DNA of 64,000 nt from Streptomyces orinoci. GTDB lineage: Bacteria > Actinomycetota > Actinomycetes > Streptomycetales > Streptomycetaceae. The first letter of the stretch is position 1; each line of letters opens with the position of its first letter. The notes below the pieces were generated by a model. That model did not search any database. It saw nothing but the letters and a program-made list of their open reading frames with translations, and was not told where the DNA came from. Positions 25,425 through 34,283 of this stretch are shown piece by piece. The stretch spans positions 124,001 through 188,000 of the forward strand of contig NZ_PHNC01000011.1 of NCBI RefSeq assembly GCF_003121295.1, in the 5' to 3' direction. The position numbers were made by a program, and so were the translations under genes.

Positions 25425-26805
25425 ATGCATCAGTGGTCCGCCTTGAACGAAGGGCAACGCGCGCTTCTCGACCGGGTCGCAGCTGGTGAAGGTCCTGCTG
25501 CCTGGGCGCCGGGCGACTGGCGGTCGGCGTATGCCCTGCGCGACCGCGGGCTCCTGAACGTCGGGCGCGGCGTTGGGAAGGCGCGTGCGGAGGGCACTGA
25601 GGCTGGCCACTTCTTTCTTCGCCATGGTCACCATCCCGACGACCCGGCGTTTGCCGGCAGTGGCGACCAGGCGGTGTCCGCTGGGACTGTGCCTTCGACG
25701 GTGAGCGACGGGCGGCGCAGGGCTACGGGCCGGGGCGCACTCCGACGCTCCGCAGCGAACGGCCCGTCGCTCGCGCGCGACGCGTGAAGGCGATGGAGTT
25801 GGTGGAGCGGCTGGTTGCCAAGGGGCGTGTCCGCCTTGTCGAGCCCGATGACGACGAGATCGCGGAATGGCGGCGGGTCGTCGACTACACAAAACGTCAT
25901 GGCCTGGAACCGCACGGCAGGCGCATCGAGAGAGCCCGCTTCGGCGCCCGGGGCCTGGAGATGTTCCTTGTGGAGGGTCCGCATCCAACTCACGCGGCCA
26001 GAAGGCACAAGGGGACGTCCCGGCGGTCCCGGTCCCCACGCGAGTGGGTTCCCTGCATCCGGCCGTGGCCGTGCTCAGGGACGACGAAGAGCGGTTGGTG
26101 ATGCCGCCTGTGCTGCGCCGCCGGTCACTGCTGATCCTGCAGGCGTTGGCCGCCGAGGCGGTCCGGCGCGGATACGAGGTGAGGGCGGGCCGGTCGTATC
26201 ACTCGCGGCGCGAGGGCGGAGTCGACGTGGTCGTCGACGGTTTCGCGTACACCATTACTGTCAGGCAGGAGTTCCCGCAGTCCACGAACCCGGAGCGCGC
26301 CGCACGTCTGGTCGTAGAGCTCGACCACGGCCGGACCAACCGCCCGGGCCGCTGGCGCGATCGCAAACGCGCGACGCTGGAGGACACCCTGGGAGTGATC
26401 CTCGGGGAGATCGAGGCGCGAGCCCTGGAGGATGCCGAGCGCCGGGCGAGCGAGGAGCAGGCCAAGGAGGAACGCGAGATCCGCTGGTAGGCAGCCGTGG
26501 AGAAAGCCAAACAGCAAGCTGTCCAGGAGCAACTCGCCGAGACTCTTTGTGAAGAGGCCAGGCGCAGGCGAGAGGCTGCCGCACTGAGCGAGTACTGCGA
26601 TGCTCTCGAGCGTCGTCTCGACGAGCTGGGCGGTGCCTTGGACGAGGCGGATCCGGCTGCGCCCCGACGCTGGCTGGAGTGGGCACGTGGCTACGCGCAG
26701 GCGATCGATCCTTTGAACCAGCCCCGGCGGATGCCGACTCCACGCGATCCCACCCCAGAGGAGGTGAGACCGCATCTGCGGGGGATGGAGTCTTTACGGG
26801 TCTGA
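25425..26805 (+). pseudogene. Streptomyces large hypothetical (often labelled PE-PGRS-like), disrupted
   Basis: Four consecutive blocks together resemble one known type of Streptomyces protein. Block 1 begins at ATG 25425 (MHQWSALNEGQRALLDRVA to LRHGHHPDD). Block 2 (from 25784) holds RVRLVEPDDDEIAEWRRV and DYTKRHGLEPHG. Block 3 (to 26490) holds RRSLLILQALAAEAVRRGYE and LVVELDHGRTNRPGRWRD. Block 4 (26497-26805) ends in a coiled-coil/charged tail. Blocks 1-2 and 2-3 are in different frames, and blocks 3-4 are in the same frame but separated by a TAG at 26488-26490. The family has no established function. Confidence 0.7.
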
Positions 26806-27093
26806 TGAGCAGGCTGCACCATGATGCGTGGGGCAGATGGCCTTCCGGTGAGCCGGATTCCGATGACGCATCGTATGGAGTGCGTGGCGATTCTGGCACA
26901 TCTGTGCAGAAGGCGTCTGGCCTACGGCTTTCCGGGCGAGCTTGGCCGATGGCGGGTCGAGTCGCCGCGCACTACCGCCATCGGGAGAGAGGTGCGGAAT
27001 CCTGATCTCATGGCCGGCACCGAAGGCGCCCCGAGTGGGTCACCTTTTCGCATTTCCTCGTCGTACGACAAATTGATCAGACAGGATGTGCTC

Positions 27094-27489
27094 ATGTCTG
27101 AGTCTCTTGAACTCGAACTCGTCGGTTCTGTCTTGCGGTTGGAGCTATCCGACATCGGGGAACCGGAGCAGGCCGGGAGGCCGGCAGAAGAAGAGGATTT
27201 TCGGGATCTTCCAGAGGGCTTCGGCAGGGTGACGCCAGTGTCCCGCGGCCGTGGTCGCGCCGCCGTGGTCGCCACTGAGGGCTTGCGGACCATGCTGCGT
27301 CCGCTGGGGCCGCTGCTCGAGGAGGTGCACCGGTCTGTCACCAGCGTTCCCGACCCGCCCCAGGAGCTCTCGGTTCAGTTCGGGATCCAGGTCGGCCAAG
27401 ACCTGAAGTTGGGCATTGTGGGGATGAATGGCCACGCGACCATGATGATTTCGGCCACTTGGAAGGCCGACGACGAGCAAAAGGACTGA
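27094..27489 (+). CDS. Trypsin-co-occurring-domain protein (CU044_2847-like)
   Basis: A 131-aa protein. The C-terminal half (ELSVQFGIQVGQDLKLGIVG, then GHATMMISATW) matches the small beta-rich family encoded beside trypsin-like conflict proteins in actinobacteria (trypsin-co-occurring domain, CU044_2847 type). The start is ATG 27094 with AGGA 8 nt upstream; longer in-frame extensions to 26821 lack one. It ends 3 nt before the trypsin-VMAP gene and is clearly in its operon. The family is thought to be a regulator or substrate of the adjacent protease; that role is an inference from constant co-occurrence. Confidence 0.82.
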   Translation: MSESLELELVGSVLRLELSDIGEPEQAGRPAEEEDFRDLPEGFGRVTPVSRGRGRAAVVATEGLRTMLRPLGPLLEEVHRSVTSVPDPPQELSVQFGIQVGQDLKLGIVGMNGHATMMISATWKADDEQKD

Positions 27490-27492
27490 TGG

Positions 27493-29736
27493 ATGGGGTG
27501 GTTCCGTCGGTCGGCGAGCGCCGCGCCGACCTTGGTGTCGGTGTTGACCGGGGACGGCCGGGCTGCTGCGGGAGCTGCCACGCTGCTTTCGTCGCGCTAT
27601 ATCCTCACCTGCGCGCATGTGGTCAACGAAGCTCTCGGACGGGAGCCGCTGGATACGCACCGGCCGGCGCTTGCCGACCGATTGGAGATCGTGCTGCACG
27701 ATGGGGAGGTTCAACATCGGTGCACGGCAAGGCTGTTGGTGTGGGTGCCTATCCGTCCGAGTGCTGGAAGCTACTGGGGGGAGGGGGATCTGGCGGTACT
27801 GGAACTGGACGAGCCGGCCGAAGCGTCGGCGCGCCCGGTGGTATGGGGCGAGATGACGCAAGGGCTTGAGGTACGGGCGTGGCACGGTGGCGGTGATCCC
27901 ATCAGCTTCGCCGACACGACCATCAAGGTTTCCGACGCCTGGTTCTACTACGCCGATGGCCAACTGACCGGCGGCTCCATCGGCCCGGGGTACAGCGGTG
28001 GTCCGCTGGTGATGCAAGGTGACCTCAGTGTGGCTGTCGGCCTTGTGGCCGAGCATGTAATAAACGACGCGCCGCTCGCGGACAGACAGGCGGTGCGGCG
28101 CACCTTGGTGCTGCCATGGCAGCACATTCGCGACGAGTTGGGTCGTGCCGGCGCGCACCGCGTGCTCGCCGATTGCCTGCGCGTCTCCGCAGCCGATTCA
28201 GAGACCGTGCCGGAAGGCGTGGATGATCTTCTGTGGAAGATATTCGAGACCGCGGAACAACGGGAGCGCCACGCACGCCTGGTGGCAAGGAAGTTGGGTT
28301 ATCAGGTGCCCTCCGAGGGATCGGGTGCGGCCCCTCCCTCCTCTGAGGAGTTGGCAGCCTTTCTGTTCACCGAGAAACGTGCGCTCGCCACCTTGGTCGA
28401 GTCATTGATGAAGACTCTGCGCGACGACCAACGGAGCGCGTTGAATGAGCTGTTGGCGCTGGGGCGTTCGGTTGAGGGTATCCGGCTTCTGTCGGTTACG
28501 GAGCACTCCGACCTCCTGGAGATATTGGAGCGGGCGAACGCCGCTCACCCCACGCTCGTCTGTCGGGCGGCTCGAGAGGTGCTGCGGTATCACGTATCTC
28601 CGCCCGCTTGGTTGGTGAACGGCGTCCGGGTGGCGGAAGCGCAGTTGCCTGAAGCCGTCGATTACGTTGAGAACTATCACGACGCGCCGCCGGTGGACGG
28701 CAAAGCTCAGCCGATGCCGCTGTTATTGCGGCTGGCCGTGTACTTCTCCTCCGCCGTCGCCGACAAGAGGTTCAGGCGCCGCCTGGACGAATGGTGCGAA
28801 GGCGTCCGCGAGCGTCTGGGAGTCGACCGCTCCCTCCTGGCCGATTGCCGCATACAAGCTGCCAGGTGGGCCAAGTTCCGCCTGCGGCCAGTGACACGGA
28901 TCCTTGTAGAGCTTTGGCCCGACGACTCGGGCCAGCAGGACCGCTACCGCTGCCGGATCTGGTTGGTACGGGAGGGCAGTACGCTGGAGCGCGTAAGGCC
29001 GCTGCCGGACGGGCCGTACACCTCGGAGGAGGTCGGGCAGTGGATCCACCAGGCGGCAAAGCGTCATGGGAATGGCGGCGGCCAGTCACCTCCGTGGGTC
29101 GAAGTGCTGGTCGGCCCGGACGATGTCCACGTGCCCGTCGACACCTGGACCGCATACAAAGTGCTGGACGAACTCTCCGAACTCGGTCTCCCCCCTTCCC
29201 TCGGGGTGCCCGAGGGAAGCCGAGTACTGGGGGAGGAGTACCCGGTAGCGCTTCGGCTGCGCGAGTACAGCCGGAAGATGCCCCAGGAGCTTCAGCGGCG
29301 CCAGGAACTCCGGCGGCGCTGGGAGGCCGGGTACATGGCCCCCCTCATCATCAGGGATGATTTCACTGCCGTGCTCACGGTGATGGACTCGCTGAAGGGC
29401 GACATCACCTGGGTCGTCCTGCACGGTGCTCCCGCAGACCGGCACCGATTTACGCATCTCTGCCTGGCGATGGGTATTCCGGTCGTGCTGTGGGACCGCG
29501 AGGCCGGAAGTCTCGAGCACGCGCAGCGGCTCGAGGACATCGTCAGCACCGTGTCTTTACATGACCTGCCACAGCAGATTCACGACTTCCGAAAGTTCGC
29601 GTACAAAGAGCCGAATTCGTCCCCAGCGCGCCCGGTGCTGGTGTGGGACGACCCCAGAGTGCCACTGCCTCCGACGGCCGACTATGCCAATCCACCTGAC
29701 GCTCCGCACGATTGGGAAAGGACGACTGCCGGGTGA
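27493..29736 (+). CDS. Trypsin-like protease fused to VMAP domains (predicted conflict-system effector)
   Basis: A 747-aa cytoplasmic protein without signal peptide. Residues 12-215 are a trypsin fold with catalytic triad H42 (LTCAHVV), D99 (GDLAVLEL) and S168 (GPGYSGGPL). A helical middle region (about 225-450) follows. The C-terminal domain (about 455-690) has WVEVLVGPDDVHVPVDTW, EEYPVALRLREYS and a terminal HGAPADRHRFTHLCLA strand-helix unit, characteristic of vWA-MoxR-associated protein (VMAP) C-domains. In such systems the protease is released or activated by the MoxR-vWA partners encoded next. Codon 411 is TTA (28723). The stop overlaps the GTG of the MoxR gene. Confidence 0.87.
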   Translation: MGWFRRSASAAPTLVSVLTGDGRAAAGAATLLSSRYILTCAHVVNEALGREPLDTHRPALADRLEIVLHDGEVQHRCTARLLVWVPIRPSAGSYWGEGDLAVLELDEPAEASARPVVWGEMTQGLEVRAWHGGGDPISFADTTIKVSDAWFYYADGQLTGGSIGPGYSGGPLVMQGDLSVAVGLVAEHVINDAPLADRQAVRRTLVLPWQHIRDELGRAGAHRVLADCLRVSAADSETVPEGVDDLLWKIFETAEQRERHARLVARKLGYQVPSEGSGAAPPSSEELAAFLFTEKRALATLVESLMKTLRDDQRSALNELLALGRSVEGIRLLSVTEHSDLLEILERANAAHPTLVCRAAREVLRYHVSPPAWLVNGVRVAEAQLPEAVDYVENYHDAPPVDGKAQPMPLLLRLAVYFSSAVADKRFRRRLDEWCEGVRERLGVDRSLLADCRIQAARWAKFRLRPVTRILVELWPDDSGQQDRYRCRIWLVREGSTLERVRPLPDGPYTSEEVGQWIHQAAKRHGNGGGQSPPWVEVLVGPDDVHVPVDTWTAYKVLDELSELGLPPSLGVPEGSRVLGEEYPVALRLREYSRKMPQELQRRQELRRRWEAGYMAPLIIRDDFTAVLTVMDSLKGDITWVVLHGAPADRHRFTHLCLAMGIPVVLWDREAGSLEHAQRLEDIVSTVSLHDLPQQIHDFRKFAYKEPNSSPARPVLVWDDPRVPLPPTADYANPPDAPHDWERTTAG

Positions 29737-30731
29737 CAGCGAAGGACAGCGGAAACGGCTGGCGGCTGTTCCAGGGAGACGGCCGAGTACGCGAGGTGGA
29801 GTTCCCCGAGGCGCCGCCCTGGCGCCAGTTCGGTGTTGCCCCAGCGGGGGGAGGCCGGCGGCGCCAACGCCCCTATCTCATCGAGCCCGCCGAGGCGGAC
29901 GTGGTCAGTGCGGCATTGTTGCTGCGGCGGCCCTTGTTGGTCACCGGGCAGCCGGGTACGGGCAAGTCGTCCCTGGCGCACGCCATCGCCCACGAACTGC
30001 ATCTGGGCCGGGTGCTGCACTGGCCGATCAACAGCCGGACCACGCTTCAGGACGGCCTCTATCACTACGACGCGATCGGCAGGCTGCGCGAAGCGAACCT
30101 GCGACGTGACAGGGCCGACGGGCATGGCCCGCTGGCGGAAGAGCCGGACATCGGCTCATACGTGCGCCTCGGGCCGCTGGGGACAGCGCTCGTCCCGGTG
30201 GCGCGGCCGCGGGTCCTGCTGATCGACGAACTCGACAAGGGAGACATCGATCTCCCCAACGACCTGCTGACTATCTTCGAGGAGGGCGAGTTCGAGATTC
30301 CCGAGCTGGCCCGGCTGTCCCGGGAACAGGACCGAGTCCGCGTGGTGACCGCGGACCCGGAAGGCCGGGCGGCCACCGAGCGCGGTTGGGTGCGGTGTGC
30401 GGAGTTCCCGGTGGTCGTCATCACCAGCAACGGCGAACGCGACTTTCCCCCCGCGTTCCTGCGCCGCTGCGTCCGGCTCGACCTACCCGAGCCCGATGAG
30501 GAGCGCCTGCGGGCGATCGTGCGTGCCCACTTGGGCGACGGAGCGGGGACCGACACTGACGCCGTCGAAGGACTCGACGAGCTCGTGCGGGCGTTCCTCT
30601 CACGACGCGCGAGTGGCGAGCTTGCCACCGACCAACTGCTCAACGCAGTCTTCCTGCGCCGCGGTGGCGTCGGCCTCGATGCCGACGGTCTGCTGGACGC
30701 CGTACTGCATCGTCTCGGCGGAACGGTGTAG
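29733..30731 (+). CDS. MoxR-type AAA+ ATPase
   Basis: A 332-aa AAA+ ATPase. Walker A is TGQPGTGKSSLAHAIA, Walker B LLIDELDKGDIDLPNDLL, sensor 1 VVITSNGERDFPPAFLRRC with the arginine finger, and a small helical lid follows. The usual MoxR insert before Walker B is present. GTG 29733 is chosen because it overlaps the preceding stop (GTGA) and has AAAGGA about 10 nt upstream; the TTG at 29712 is a weaker alternative. MoxR ATPases act as chaperones or remodelers paired with vWA proteins. Here it links the trypsin-VMAP effector to the vWA-type protein 6 nt downstream. Confidence 0.93.
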   Translation: MTAKDSGNGWRLFQGDGRVREVEFPEAPPWRQFGVAPAGGGRRRQRPYLIEPAEADVVSAALLLRRPLLVTGQPGTGKSSLAHAIAHELHLGRVLHWPINSRTTLQDGLYHYDAIGRLREANLRRDRADGHGPLAEEPDIGSYVRLGPLGTALVPVARPRVLLIDELDKGDIDLPNDLLTIFEEGEFEIPELARLSREQDRVRVVTADPEGRAATERGWVRCAEFPVVVITSNGERDFPPAFLRRCVRLDLPEPDEERLRAIVRAHLGDGAGTDTDAVEGLDELVRAFLSRRASGELATDQLLNAVFLRRGGVGLDADGLLDAVLHRLGGTV

Positions 30732-30737
30732 TCGCAC

Positions 30738-33700
30738 ATGTACGAGCGAGCGCTGAAGGTGCTGGCGGACTGCGGAGCCGGTCTGTCGAGCGAGGAGTTC
30801 CTCGATGCCCTCTGGCTCGCCACCCACTTGGCGTCGGCCCCTGCTGACGCGCTGGCGAGGGCGGGCCGGAAGTCCGCGATCCCGTCCGACGGTGACCCCC
30901 CGGCAGAGGATCTGGTCGACACTGTGCCCGGGGACGCTGACGGGCACCCAGGGCCGTCAAATATCTTCCCGGGGGCGCGGTCGCGGCGTTCCCGAGGCGA
31001 CTTGCACGGCAGCCCCGCCGCGCCGGCGACGCATGGAAGGACCGCCGTCCCGCCAACGGTCCCCGCCGTGTCCGTCCGGCCCCCGGGCGAGAAGGCCCTC
31101 GGCACTGCGGAGCTGGCCCTCGGCCGTGCGCTGCGCCCGCTCCGGCTGCACCGGCCGGATCCGGGGCGGACCGAGCTGGACGTTCCCAGGACCGTCATGA
31201 CGATGGCCGAGACCGGACTGCCAGATGTCGTGCTCCGCTCGGCGAAGGAGCAGTGGCTGGACCTGGCAATTCTGGTCGACGACGGGGTGTCCATGCTCCT
31301 GTGGCAGCGCCTGGCGACCGAAGTGCGGCTCCTCATGGAGCGCAGCGGGGCGTTCCGCTTCATCCACACCTTCAGCCTGGACACCCACGCCCCGGACGGA
31401 CCACTGCTCGGCTACCGTCCGTTCGGAACCGCCCCCGCGACGCTTTTGCCTTCTGCCGTTCTCGACCCGTCAGGCAGCACGCTGCTCCTCGTGGTCAGCG
31501 ACGGTGTGGGTCACGCATGGCGTGACGGCCGGATGCACGACCTGCTGAACCGGCTGGCCGGAGTGGGCCCGATCGCCGTGTTGCACACGCTGCCACCTCG
31601 GATGTGGACCGGCACCGGCATCCAGACGGAGCGCTGGCGGGTCACCGCACATCGCCCGGCGGCAGCCAACCGGACCTGGCGTGTCACGGACCCCGTCCTA
31701 CCACCCGAGTTCCGGTCGTTCGACGGCGTCCCGGTACCCGTCCTCGCACCCATGTCTGGCTTGGTCGCAACATGGGCCCGGCTGGTCGGCTCGGCGGGTA
31801 CCAGCGCGCTACTGCCGCTGCTGACGCCCTCGCCGTCGCAAGCACGCGGCGTGCCACGAACTGCGGACAGCGACACCAACCGTGCGCCAAACGCCGTGCT
31901 GGAGCGTTTCCGTGACGTTGCGTCGACGGATGCATACCGGCTTGCGGCGCACCTGGCGGCGGTCGCGCCGATGCCTGTGCCTGCGATGCAGCTCGTACGG
32001 CAGGCGCTCGGTCCGCCGGTTGACTCCGGCCATCTGGCGGAGATCTTTCTCAGCGGGCTGTTGCGCCGAGTCGGCGGCACTGACCGACCGCCGCAGCAGT
32101 GGCAGTTCGACTTCGCCGAGGGAACGCGCCGGATCCTCCTCGGCACGGTCCCCCCACCTGAGCTTCTGCGAACCGCCCGCACCATCACCGGCCGCCTTGC
32201 CGAACTGAGCGGCAGGGCGCTCAGCTTCCTCGCCTGGCTGCCCCAACCAGACGGCCAGGAGCAGGTGTCTGCCGGTCAACAGGCATTCACCTGGGTAGAC
32301 GCGCGAGCCATGCGCCGGCTGGGGATACCGCTGCCGGATACTCCAGCACCCCCCACCACGCCGCCGCGGTATGACCTCGCGATCAGGACAAGGCACTCGC
32401 CATCGACGCCGCCCGGCCTGGCGGCGAGGGATGTGGTGATCCCGTGGTCGTCGAGGGAAGAAACCGACCCGAAATCCGCGACGATCGACACGCTACGGCA
32501 GATGGGCCTGACCTTGGGCGACGCAGCCGCGAAGATCGTCTTCATCGCCCCGAGCGGAGTGAAGGCCCTGCCACCGTACGCTGCGGTAGTGGGGTTCACC
32601 CACCGGTGGGTGGACGCCTACGCGGACGGCAGCGTGCTCGAACTGGCCGACTCCGAGCCGTACTCAGAGGGTATCGGCAACGTGACGAAACCCGACGTGA
32701 TCCTTTCCTGGGCACAGGTGGGCGGTCCGCAGACGGACGGCATGCTCACCGTGCCCTTCCCACCCGATCCCGACGGGCGGCTTGAGGAGACCACGGCTGG
32801 GGTGATTCATTACGCGCCACGCCTGCGCATGGTTCCGCCGGACTCCGCGTCGGCCGCCCTGCGCATGCTGAGGAGGGTCGCAGCCCTGCGCATCAAGGAG
32901 AAAAATTGGCGCTTCCCGGTGCTGTCCACCGGTGCCGAGCCACTTCCAGTCGACAAGTTGACCCAAGGGCAAGGTGTCGATCTTGAACTGATCAGGCAGG
33001 CGGGGGAGCACTACCGCAGGGAGGTGGTCAAAGCAGGCGAGACGACCGAGGTCGTACCGGTGCCTCAGATTTCACCGCTCAACCAGCGCATCGCGGAGGC
33101 GAACGCGGCGGATCCTGCCAGGCTCCTCCGCCGACTGGGCGCCACCTCGGACGATGGGCTGGGCTGGGCCTGCCCTCGTAACCGGGGTGACCACGCACAT
33201 GACGCTCTGAAGGTAAGCGCGGGTGGACTGATCTCCTGTAAGCGCTGTTACCCGCGCCGGGTCGGGCTGGTCCGGCTCACCATGGACACCTTGCTCCTTA
33301 CGCCTGACGAAGCCGCCGCGTTTATCCTCCAGGATTCCGGTGGCCATTTCCCGGCACCCGGGATGGCGGTGACGGCGCGTATCAGCGGTCAGGTACCGGG
33401 CGCGTATCGATGTACTGTTCGCGACCCCGTCAACGGCCGTGTACATGAGGCGCTTCTGCCGGAACAAGAGCTCCACCAGCTTGGGAAGTCCGGTCCCATC
33501 CGGCGTTTGCCGGAAGGCGAGACCGTGGTCGCACTGGTCCTCGATCCGAGCGAGGACACTCGGCCCGGCAGGCTGGCAACGAGCCCGCGCGGTCCTCTGG
33601 TTCTGTCCCTCACTGCCTCAGCCCTGGTCGAACGAGTCCTGGCCGGCTTCGTGACCGAGCTGACGACCGGCCAGGTGGCGGTCATGGGTATCGCGCGAGT

Positions 33701-34091
33701 CCCCGGAGCCCGAACGAAAATCGTCGCGGCGCCCACCAGGCCGACGTACAGCGTCAAAGGAGCCTTCATAGGAAAGGATGCCGAGCGGAAGCGGGGCGCC
33801 CAACGCCTGCTCTTCGGAAATTTGACCGACGAGAAGATCGAAATCATCGTCTACTCCAGCGATCAGCGGACCCTGCTGGTCAACGCGCTCGTCTTCGCCG
33901 AACCGACCGGCATCTTCATCGACGGACACCGAGCAGTCGTCGCCGTCCCCGACGACCAAATCGCCAGAGCCATCGGGCAGGGCGGCCTCAACGCTCGACT
34001 TGCCGGAGAGCTAACAGATCTGTACGTCCAGATCGTTCCTTCGGGAACCGATCTCACGTCGGTGACGGACCCAGTATCGGACGGCGAGTAG
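30738..34091 (+). CDS. SAV_2336/vWA-type conflict protein with C-terminal NusA-like S1-KH1-KH2 module
   Basis: A 1117-aa protein. After a helical start and a Pro/Ala linker (about 45-120), residues about 170-350 form a vWA-like domain (LAILVDDGVSMLLWQ, LLLVVSDGVGHAWRDG) of the SAV_2336 type. A helical region follows (400-500). Residues about 560-790 are an unrecognised mixed domain. A small zinc site reads C812...C834-x2-C837. From about 872 the sequence reads as NusA: an S1-like segment (VHEALLPEQEL), then KH1 with ARVPGARTKIVA, KGAFIGKDAER and DEKIEIIVYSSD, then KH2 with VPDDQIARAIGQGGLNARL and AGELTDLYVQI. KH2 keeps GxxG (GQGG); KH1 has GKDA. The operon context makes it the vWA partner of MoxR; RNA or transcription-complex binding is inferred. 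Confidence 0.82.
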   Translation: MYERALKVLADCGAGLSSEEFLDALWLATHLASAPADALARAGRKSAIPSDGDPPAEDLVDTVPGDADGHPGPSNIFPGARSRRSRGDLHGSPAAPATHGRTAVPPTVPAVSVRPPGEKALGTAELALGRALRPLRLHRPDPGRTELDVPRTVMTMAETGLPDVVLRSAKEQWLDLAILVDDGVSMLLWQRLATEVRLLMERSGAFRFIHTFSLDTHAPDGPLLGYRPFGTAPATLLPSAVLDPSGSTLLLVVSDGVGHAWRDGRMHDLLNRLAGVGPIAVLHTLPPRMWTGTGIQTERWRVTAHRPAAANRTWRVTDPVLPPEFRSFDGVPVPVLAPMSGLVATWARLVGSAGTSALLPLLTPSPSQARGVPRTADSDTNRAPNAVLERFRDVASTDAYRLAAHLAAVAPMPVPAMQLVRQALGPPVDSGHLAEIFLSGLLRRVGGTDRPPQQWQFDFAEGTRRILLGTVPPPELLRTARTITGRLAELSGRALSFLAWLPQPDGQEQVSAGQQAFTWVDARAMRRLGIPLPDTPAPPTTPPRYDLAIRTRHSPSTPPGLAARDVVIPWSSREETDPKSATIDTLRQMGLTLGDAAAKIVFIAPSGVKALPPYAAVVGFTHRWVDAYADGSVLELADSEPYSEGIGNVTKPDVILSWAQVGGPQTDGMLTVPFPPDPDGRLEETTAGVIHYAPRLRMVPPDSASAALRMLRRVAALRIKEKNWRFPVLSTGAEPLPVDKLTQGQGVDLELIRQAGEHYRREVVKAGETTEVVPVPQISPLNQRIAEANAADPARLLRRLGATSDDGLGWACPRNRGDHAHDALKVSAGGLISCKRCYPRRVGLVRLTMDTLLLTPDEAAAFILQDSGGHFPAPGMAVTARISGQVPGAYRCTVRDPVNGRVHEALLPEQELHQLGKSGPIRRLPEGETVVALVLDPSEDTRPGRLATSPRGPLVLSLTASALVERVLAGFVTELTTGQVAVMGIARVPGARTKIVAAPTRPTYSVKGAFIGKDAERKRGAQRLLFGNLTDEKIEIIVYSSDQRTLLVNALVFAEPTGIFIDGHRAVVAVPDDQIARAIGQGGLNARLAGELTDLYVQIVPSGTDLTSVTDPVSDGE

Positions 34092-34117
34092 GCACGGCGT
34101 AACAGGTTTTCGCCCGG

Positions 34118-34155
34118 GACAGGGCATCGCCTCGGGAGTGATCAACGGCCCTGTC
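34118..34155 (+). terminator. Stem-loop after the conflict operon, possible terminator
   Basis: GACAGGGC (34118-34125) and GCCCTGTC (34148-34155) form an 8-bp stem around a 22-nt loop, 26 nt after the vWA gene stop. There is no clear U-tract, and the sequence could instead belong to the end of the adjacent IS5-type element. Confidence 0.45.
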
Positions 34156-34283
34156 TCACATTCGCAGAGAGTGGATCAGATCCGCTCTTCAAGGCCGTTG
34201 ACACTCTCGGTGAACGCGGTGGTCATCGGCGGCCGTAGCGCTATGACGTAGACGAGCGGGCTGAGGCCGCTAGGCAGTTTCGT

